A stretch of DNA of 58,872 bases from NCBI GenBank assembly GCA_016703785.1, contig JADJBM010000019.1:1-58872 (forward strand). Direction: 5' to 3'. This DNA comes from Betaproteobacteria bacterium. Its GTDB lineage: Bacteria; Pseudomonadota; Gammaproteobacteria; Burkholderiales; Rhodocyclaceae. Positions 53,206-58,872 of the stretch are shown here, one piece after another. The position numbers were made by a program, and so were the translations under genes. The notes beneath the pieces were generated by a model. The model made no database searches, had not been told where the DNA came from, and saw only the letters and a list, made by a program, of their open reading frames with translations. Position 1 is the first letter of the stretch; each line of letters starts with the position of its first letter.

Positions 53206-53609
53206 GCCTTGCCTCCGATCTGCTCCCAGGCGCCTTTCAGTTCTGCCAGCAGGTGGCTGACTTCGTCGAGCACGGCCGGCTGGTCGTGCAGGTTGGCATG
53301 CAGCAGGCGTGCGCTCATATAGTCGTAGAGTGCGCCAAGCTTGCCGGCCATTTCGCCGCCGGCTTCCTGGTCGAGACTGGCCTTGAGGCCGTTGGTGATG
53401 ATGTTGATGGCCTTGGAGATGGCTTCTCCCTTGCGGGCCGTGTCTCCCGCGCCTTCCTTCCGCTGCATATGCATTGAAGCCGAGGCCACCGCCAGCATGG
53501 CGCCCTCGAAGAGCATCAGTACCAGCTTGTGGGGATCGGCCGTGTCGATCCCGGTCTCGATCCCGACCTTGTTATAGGCTGCTTTCGGGTTGTGCATCAC
53601 CGCAAACAT
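53202..53609 (-). CDS. fliS: FliS flagellin chaperone
   Basis: 135 residues. AAYNKVGIETGIDTADPHKLVLMLFEGAM is the family signature, with AINIITNGLKASLDQEAGGEMAGKLGALYDYM in the core. FliS keeps flagellin unfolded for export. Lies 14 bases after fliD. Intact. Confidence 0.96.
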   Translation of the reverse strand: MFAVMHNPKAAYNKVGIETGIDTADPHKLVLMLFEGAMLAVASASMHMQRKEGAGDTARKGEAISKAINIITNGLKASLDQEAGGEMAGKLGALYDYMSARLLHANLHDQPAVLDEVSHLLAELKGAWEQIGGKA

Positions 53610-53623
53610 GGTGTCTCCTCGAA

Positions 53624-55609
53624 TTATCGTGATGAGCTGCTGCTGCCCGGCAGATTGGCGAGCTGCTGGGTCAGGAAGTCGCTGGTTTTGGTCATGCTGG
53701 CGATCATGGTGTCGAGCGCCGTGAATTGCGCCCGGTAGCGCTTCTCGATCTGCTCAAGTCGGATCGCCAGCACGTCCCGCCGTGAGCCGATATCCTTGAT
53801 CGAGGCGTTGATGCCGTCGATGCGACCGTCGATGAGGCTATCGTTCTCCAACATCCTGCCGACCAGTTTGTCCAGTTCGTAGGCGAAGCCGCGCGCGAAA
53901 TTAACGGTGCCGCGGCCTCCCGTCGCGCCACCGTCGATTCTCAGCGCCAGCCCGGCCGCATCGCCGGCACCGGTCAGCATCCGGCCCGAGCCTGTGCCGG
54001 CGATGCCGCCGATGGTGCCGGCCACACCCATCCCTGCCGTCTCGGTTTGCGTGCCGAAGAGATCGGCCTTTGCGTTTCCGCCGGTGAGGCTTACGGCCGA
54101 AGAAGCACCGTAACGGCTGGAGGTCACGGTCAGCACGCCGGCGGACTGCGTCACGACGACGCCGATGCCGGCAGATGACAGTGCGGTGGCGCCGTTGATC
54201 TTGGACTGGATCTCGGCGGCCAGTGTGGCCGCCGTGTAGGTGCCTGCTCCCAGGGTCACGCTGGCAGCGACACCGTCTACCGTCAGGTCGAGCGTGTCGT
54301 TGCTGCCCGCTCCAATAGTCAGTCCCGCCGACACGCCGCCAACGGCGGCGCCCTGCGTGGCAAGCTGGGTAACATTGACCGCATAGCTGCCATTTTTCGT
54401 GTCCGTGCCGGAAGTGACAAACGAAACCAGGCTGTCCGTCGGCTTGCCCACCGCTGCAAACAGCGTGGAAACATCCTTGGTGGGGTCGTTGAGCGCCGTG
54501 TTCAGTTTTGCAGAGTCGAGTTTCAGCGTGCCATCGGCCTGAAAGGCAATCCCGATGTCCGACAGCGTGCTCAGCCCGCCGCCGGCGGAGGTCAGCGCCG
54601 TATTGAAAACACTGCGCAGCTGGGATTGCACCGAACGCACAGTCGCGTCGCCTGTGAGCAGCGAGGCCTTCTTGTTGGCGGCGTCGTATTTCGTAAGATC
54701 AGTGATACCTTTATTGAGGTCGTTGTAGGCCTTGACGAAGGATTGCACTGATGCCTGCACGCCGGCCGTGTCGCGGGACACGTTGAGCGTCGTAGCGCTG
54801 GGCGTATTCGCTTTGAGCAGGGTGAGCGTCACCCCTTCGATGGCATCGCTGAAGGTGTTCGAAGACTTGCTGACGCTGATGCCATCGATCACTGCGGTGG
54901 CATTCTGTGCGGCCACGGTCTGGGTCAGGTTGGTCGTGCCGCCGGTCGCCGCGTTGTAGACGAGTTGGGATAGACCGGCAGTGTCCGTGTTGTTGGCGTC
55001 ATCGTCTGCTACGGTGATCTTCAGGGCGTTGGCCACGCCCGTATCCTTCGAGGCGATGACCAGGCGGTTGCCGCTGCCGTCGTTGATGATGCTGGCGGAG
55101 ACGCCGGCGTTAGCGGCGTTGATTGCGTCGCGCACCCCAGCGAGTGAGGATTGTCCGCTATCGACGGAGATGGTTACCGCAGCTTTGTCCGGATTGAGCG
55201 TGAAGCTGCCGCCGCTGTAGGTGCCGAACTGGATGGTCAGCGTGCCGCTGCCGACCGTGTCGCTGGTTGCCGTGAAACTCCCCGACTTGAGCTTGTGCGC
55301 CTGGGCCAGTGCCTGGACTTCAAGCGAATAGCTGCCAGCGGTTGCGCTGGCTGGGCGCTTGCCGTGGCTACCGTCGGATCGGCAAGGCTTGCCTGGCGGC
55401 GGAAAATTTTGCCGGGTTGGCCAGTGTTGCAACGGCCGTTTGAAAGAAGACAAGGCGCCCTTCAGGCTGCCGTAGGCGGAAAGCTGCGCTTGGTACTTGG
55501 CCTCCTTGGTGGCAAGCGCGGTGAGCGGCCGACGCTCCAATGCCATGAGCTGGCTGACCAAGCTGGAGACGTCCAGCCCGGAGCCCAGTCCTGGAGATGA
55601 AAGCGCCAT
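53624..55609 (-). CDS. fliD: FliD filament cap protein, paired frameshift
   Basis: 661 residues. N-terminal SSPGLGSGLDVSSLVSQLMALERRPLTAL and C-terminal DSLIDGRIDGINASIKDIG, then FTALDTMIASMTKTSDFLTQQLANL. It caps the filament and helps flagellin fold. Between about 55440 and 55370 some 24 residues are out of frame; the alternative frame reads FQTAVATLANPAKFSA, the usual FliD sequence, so two compensating indels are present. Two copies of a Flagellin-IN-type segment occur in the middle. Confidence 0.95.
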   Translation of the reverse strand: MALSSPGLGSGLDVSSLVSQLMALERRPLTALATKEAKYQAQLSAYGSLKGALSSFKRPLQHWPTRQNFPPPGKPCRSDGSHGKRPASATAGSYSLEVQALAQAHKLKSGSFTATSDTVGSGTLTIQFGTYSGGSFTLNPDKAAVTISVDSGQSSLAGVRDAINAANAGVSASIINDGSGNRLVIASKDTGVANALKITVADDDANNTDTAGLSQLVYNAATGGTTNLTQTVAAQNATAVIDGISVSKSSNTFSDAIEGVTLTLLKANTPSATTLNVSRDTAGVQASVQSFVKAYNDLNKGITDLTKYDAANKKASLLTGDATVRSVQSQLRSVFNTALTSAGGGLSTLSDIGIAFQADGTLKLDSAKLNTALNDPTKDVSTLFAAVGKPTDSLVSFVTSGTDTKNGSYAVNVTQLATQGAAVGGVSAGLTIGAGSNDTLDLTVDGVAASVTLGAGTYTAATLAAEIQSKINGATALSSAGIGVVVTQSAGVLTVTSSRYGASSAVSLTGGNAKADLFGTQTETAGMGVAGTIGGIAGTGSGRMLTGAGDAAGLALRIDGGATGGRGTVNFARGFAYELDKLVGRMLENDSLIDGRIDGINASIKDIGSRRDVLAIRLEQIEKRYRAQFTALDTMIASMTKTSDFLTQQLANLPGSSSSSR

Positions 55610-55636
55610 GTATTACTGCCTCCCTTGTTGCGTCTG

Positions 55637-55996
55637 CTAGGCTTTCTGCCTGACAAGCAGACCCTGCATGCGATCGATGGCCTTGGCGATGGCCAGGATT
55701 TCCTCGCCGGGTATCTGGCGGATGACTTCCTGGGTCACCGAGTCCACCACCGATATGATGGTTTTTCCTGTTTCCTTGTCGATCGAGAAATGCAAGTTCT
55801 GTGCCACCGGTTCGACCGCTTTCTGCACGGCCTCGACAGCCTGTTCGACCTGCTCCTGGCTGGGCTGGGGCGTGCCCTGGCCGGGCAGCAGCTGGATTTC
55901 GACAGCCGCGGGTTCCTTGGCAGGCGCAGGGCGAGGCGGAGGAGCCGTGGCCTGCAACGCGAAGGTTGCCTGGCTGCTGATTTGCGGTATCGCCAT
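55637..55996 (-). CDS. flaG: FlaG filament-length protein
   Basis: 119 residues: Pro-rich N-terminus, then the FlaG core LHFSIDKETGKTIISVVDSVTQEVIRQIPGEEILAI. FlaG affects filament length in Pseudomonas and Campylobacter. Between fliC and fliD as usual. A strong hairpin separates it from fliC. Confidence 0.93.
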   Translation of the reverse strand: MAIPQISSQATFALQATAPPPRPAPAKEPAAVEIQLLPGQGTPQPSQEQVEQAVEAVQKAVEPVAQNLHFSIDKETGKTIISVVDSVTQEVIRQIPGEEILAIAKAIDRMQGLLVRQKA

Positions 55997-56021
55997 GATC
56001 CACTCCTGTTCTTGGGGTTCC

Positions 56022-56047
56022 GGGTACCGGGCCTAGACCCGGTACCC
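56022..56047 (-). terminator. strong hairpin between fliC and flaG
   Basis: GGGTACCGGG, loop of six, CCCGGTACCC: perfect 10-bp stem 24 bases after the fliC stop. No T-run follows, so it may act as a partial terminator or protect fliC mRNA while allowing some read-through to flaG-fliD-fliS. Confidence 0.65.
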
Positions 56048-56070
56048 GCCCTCAAACGTGGCTCGGTGCC

Positions 56071-57546
56071 TTAGCCGCGAAGCAGCGTCAGAACGTTTTG
56101 CGGCAGCGCATTGGCTTGTGCCAGCATAGCCGTACCCGCCTGCTGCAGGATCTGGTTGCGGGTCAGGGAAGCCGTCTCGGCCGCGAAGTCCGTATCCTGA
56201 ATGCGGCTACGAGCAGCGCTTACGTTCTCCGCAGTCGTTTGCAGGTTGGCAATGGCCGACGAGAAGCGGTTCTGGTAAGCACCGAGGTCGCCACGAGAAA
56301 CGTTTACCTGGCCCAAGGCAGCATCCACTACCGCGATTGCGAGCTGAGCATTCGCGGCGCTTGAAAGACTGACGCTGGCCAGGGAAGAGAATGTGCTGGT
56401 TGCGTTGCGGAGGTAAAGACGTCCGTATTGGCGCCGCCAACGTGATGGGCCCTTGCTGCTGCCGAGGGACACGGTGCCGCTCTTGATCGAGGAGTCGTTA
56501 CCAGCGTCGGTCAGTGTCACCCCGGAAAATACTGCAGTTGCCGTGCCCGCGCCGCCAGTGTTGTCGTAGTTGAGGATACTGATGTCGCGGCCATCGGTCG
56601 TCAGTGTCAGACCGGCTTTCGTTGAAGTACTGGTGAAGCTTGCAACCACGCCGGTGGACCCTTGCGCGCCATTGATGGCACCCATCAATGCAGTGAGGTC
56701 GGTGGGGTCGGCTACGGCCGCAGAGACAGTCACGCCGTTAAGGTCAAACGTAATGGTACCCGCGACCGAAACACCGCTCAGCGTGGCGCTGTTCGAGGCC
56801 GTGGCGGAAACGCCGACAGCAGCAGCGTTGGTGTTGATGGCGGCAGCGATGGCCTTGGCATCGGAGAGAGCAGCGTAACCGAAGGCGGCCGTCGTGCCGC
56901 CATTGAGCGTGGTGATCGTCAGGCCGGCTTCGATGGCAACCGTATTGCCGCCGGTAAGATCAGCTGCAGCTGCTTTGGTGGCGCCCACACCGCCCGCGCC
57001 GACAACGGTTCCGAGCCCGAGCAGGATATTGCTGCCCAGCGCGGTTGCGCGTGAATCTGCAATCGAGTTGACGGAAATCGTCTGGTTGGCGTTGGCGCCG
57101 ACCTGGAAGGACTGGCTGGTGAAGGATCCGTCCAGCAGGTTCAGGCCGTTGAATGAAGTCTGGCCGGCGACCCGCGTGATTTCGGCGATCAGCTGGGCTG
57201 CTTCCGCATCCAGCGAAGCGCGGTCGCTGGCGCTGTTGGTACTGTTGGCGGACTGGACGGCCAGTTCGCGGATGCGCTGCAGGTTGTTGCCGATCTCGGC
57301 CAGCGCGCCTTCGCCGGTCTGCGAGAGGGAAATGCCGTCGTTGGCGTTGCGGGCCGCCTGATTCAGGCCACGAATCTGCGCAGTCATCCTTTCGGAAATA
57401 GCCAGACCGGCTGCATCGTCCTTGGCGCTGTTGATGCGCAAGCCTGAAGACAGACGCTGAAGGGAAGTAGCGAGAGCAGATTGCGACGAGTTGAGGCTTC
57501 GTTGAGCGTTCAGCGAAGCGATGTTACTATTAATTACCTGAGGCAT
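56071..57546 (-). CDS. fliC: FliC flagellin
   Basis: 491 residues. Conserved D0/D1 N-terminus (NSNIASLNAQRSLNSSQSALATSLQRLSSGLRINSAKDDAAGLAI) and C-terminus (SRIQDTDFAAETASLTRNQILQQAGTAMLAQANALPQNVLTLL); variable surface domain between residues about 175 and 390. Around 56400-56450 some 20 residues are out of frame; another frame gives VGGANTDVFTSA, so compensating indels are likely. ATG 57546 is preceded by AAGGAGAAACATC. Own FliA promoter upstream. Confidence 0.97.
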   Translation of the reverse strand: MPQVINSNIASLNAQRSLNSSQSALATSLQRLSSGLRINSAKDDAAGLAISERMTAQIRGLNQAARNANDGISLSQTGEGALAEIGNNLQRIRELAVQSANSTNSASDRASLDAEAAQLIAEITRVAGQTSFNGLNLLDGSFTSQSFQVGANANQTISVNSIADSRATALGSNILLGLGTVVGAGGVGATKAAAADLTGGNTVAIEAGLTITTLNGGTTAAFGYAALSDAKAIAAAINTNAAAVGVSATASNSATLSGVSVAGTITFDLNGVTVSAAVADPTDLTALMGAINGAQGSTGVVASFTSTSTKAGLTLTTDGRDISILNYDNTGGAGTATAVFSGVTLTDAGNDSSIKSGTVSLGSSKGPSRWRRQYGRLYLRNATSTFSSLASVSLSSAANAQLAIAVVDAALGQVNVSRGDLGAYQNRFSSAIANLQTTAENVSAARSRIQDTDFAAETASLTRNQILQQAGTAMLAQANALPQNVLTLLRG

Positions 57547-57632
57547 GATGTTTCTCCTTGCATGTTTGAGGGTTTTGACAGCGCCGCCCCTGACTCCCGA
57601 TCCGGCAGGCGATGATGTCGCCGTCAAATGCA

Positions 57633-57659
57633 CTAACGGATTGCCTCGGGAAAACTTTA
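57633..57659 (-). promoter_or_regulatory. sigma-28 (FliA) promoter for fliC
   Basis: Minus strand: TAAAGTTT (perfect -35, 57659-57652), 11 bases, TCCGTTAG (57640-57633; 5/8). About 85 bases before the fliC ATG. The rest of 57660-57810 shows no gene. Confidence 0.85.
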
Positions 57660-57810
57660 GGGTGGAGTCGCAAGGCTCCGCCCTATTTCTTTGAGCAGAA
57701 AGTGGTTTTTCCGGGCCGTACAAAAATATTCCTCAAGTTCCCTTATGTCGTGCCGATAAGGCATGTACACGCCTCTTTGCGTGCAGGGTTTGAAAATCCC
57801 CTGACTCCCA

Positions 57811-57840
57811 AAAAAATCGCCGGCTTCTGCCGGCGATTTT
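57811..57840 (-). terminator. intrinsic terminator after the diguanylate cyclase gene
   Basis: Perfect 12-bp stem AAAATCGCCGGC, loop TTCT. On the minus strand it is followed by a run of seven T. It ends the unit to its right and insulates fliC. Confidence 0.92.
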
Positions 57841-57866
57841 CCTTTCTGCTTCCGTTGTTGTTCGGC

Positions 57867-58872
57867 TCAGTCGGCCTGGACGACCCGGTTCTTGCCGGAT
57901 TTCTTGGCTTGGTACATGGCGGCGTCGGCACGGGCGAAGGCGTCGTTGCGGAGTTCGCCTTCGCGATAGGCGGTCACGCCGGCGCTGAAGGTGATGAGGA
58001 GTTTTTCGTTCTTGTGCATGAAGAAGCGTTTAGTCAGCTCGCGTTGCAGGCGGGTCAGCGCTGCGACGGCATCTTCCAGTGGCGTATCCGGCAGGATGAT
58101 GAGGAATTCTTCGCCCCCATAGCGCGCCAGGGTGTCATTCGGCCGCACGGTCTCGCGGATGACGCGCGCCAGATGCACCAGGGCGTCGTCCCCAGTCTGG
58201 TGGCCGTAGGTATCATTGAGCCGCTTGAAGTTGTCCACGTCCAGCAAAGCCAGGCAGACTGGCGTCTGACGACGCTGCGCGCGGGCCAACTCGCGATCCA
58301 TCGCTTCCTCGAGCCCTTTGCGGTTGAGGGCGCCGGTGAGCTGGTCGTGGCGCACCATTTCGCTGGTTTCCGCGAGTTCATTCTGCAGACGTGCGACTTC
58401 CTGCTCGGCCTCGTCGACGCGCGCCTTCAGGGCGTTCAGATCGTCGCGCGATCGTTGTGCATTGAGCTTGAATGACGCGCGTCTCGCGTACGACGTCCTC
58501 GATGACGTCATTCAGTTCGGCCAGATCGTTGGCAGCGCTGATCTTTCGGCGCATCTCTCGATCTTGTCGTGGTAGTCACTGGTCGATTCGGAGAAGGTGG
58601 CCAGGTGATCGACAAACCCGGCGAGCATGACTTTCAGTCTATCCTTGGCCTCGTTGAGGTTTTTCTTGAGCGCACTCTGCCTGTAAATGACTTCCTTCAG
58701 GCGTTGTCCGACATCGTCGAGGCGGCGAAGATTCAGAGGCTGGCCGAAGAGATCGAGCACCATGCCGATCTGACCCTGAACCCACTTGTCGTCTTCCACC
58801 AATTCGCTGATGTTTTCGATGACAAGTTGGAGCAGCTTCTGCAGCGCTGCCTTGAGTTCGGCCTGATCCTCG
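57867..58872 (-). CDS. GGDEF diguanylate cyclase, partial, two frameshifts
   Basis: The gene runs off the right edge. The visible N-terminal part (WVQGQIGMVLDLFGQPLNLRRLDDVGQRLKEVIYRQSALKK) is helical and leads through a coiled coil (LKARVDEAEQEVARLQNEL) into a complete GGDEF domain: DQLTGALNRKGLEE, LLDVDNFKRLNDTYGHQTGD, active site YGGEEF and the inhibitory-site motif RPND five residues before it. It should make c-di-GMP with product inhibition. Frame breaks near 58548 and 58467 (RVIQLNAQRSRDD is recovered). It may feed the YcgR-like brake nearby. Confidence 0.9.

Overview
The window is a dense flagellar and chemotaxis island from a G+C-rich betaproteobacterium. The gene order (flhB-flhA-flhF-flhG-fliA-motC-motD, fleS-fleR-fliE, fliC-flaG-fliD-fliS-fliT-fliK-like-flhX), the presence of CheZ and CheV, and a likely FlhDC box best fit the Rhodocyclales or a close relative. 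That placement is inference from gene order and protein style; no rRNA or tRNA gene is present.

Layout. 1-15.1 kb (plus): end of cheB, two MCPs, a membrane histidine kinase, a third MCP, tandem cheV genes, cheY, cheZ, cheA, a small MCP-tip-like protein, a DUF3135-like protein and a damaged Aer-like MCP. 15.2-23.5 kb (plus): flhB, flhA, flhF, flhG, fliA and the second stator pair motC-motD, with a repeat-rich insertion between the stator genes. 23.5-25.1 kb (minus): flgN, flgM, flgA. 25.3-36.2 kb (plus): flgB to flgL, then a small lipoprotein gene. 36.3-47.3 kb (minus): fliF, fliG, fliH, fliI, fliJ, fliK, fliL, fliM, fliN, fliO, fliP, fliQ, fliR. 47.5-50.5 kb (plus): fleS-fleR-fliE. 50.6-58.9 kb (minus): ycgR-like brake, flhX, fliK-like, fliT, fliS, fliD, flaG, fliC and a partial diguanylate cyclase.

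How it works together. The genes encode the export gate and ATPase, MS-ring, C-ring, rod, hook, junction, cap, filament, chaperones, a second stator, and the CheA-CheY-CheZ pathway fed by several receptors. Regulation read from DNA is layered. There is a likely FlhDC box before flhB, near-consensus sigma-54 promoters before flgB and fliE next to the FleS/FleR pair, and sigma-28 (FliA) promoters before three receptor/cheV transcription units, flgM, flgK and fliC. FlgM would hold FliA until the hook is finished.

Quality. More than 20 single-base indels, many in homopolymers, break conserved essential genes (cheB, cheA, fliM, fliP, flgJ, flgL, fleS, fleR and others). In several genes paired indels restore the frame. 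This looks like uncorrected sequencing error rather than decay, so interrupted genes are annotated across the breaks. Exceptions that may be real are the loss of the sensor part of the Aer-like MCP and the repeats around motC/motD, flhF, flgB/flgC and upstream of cheA.
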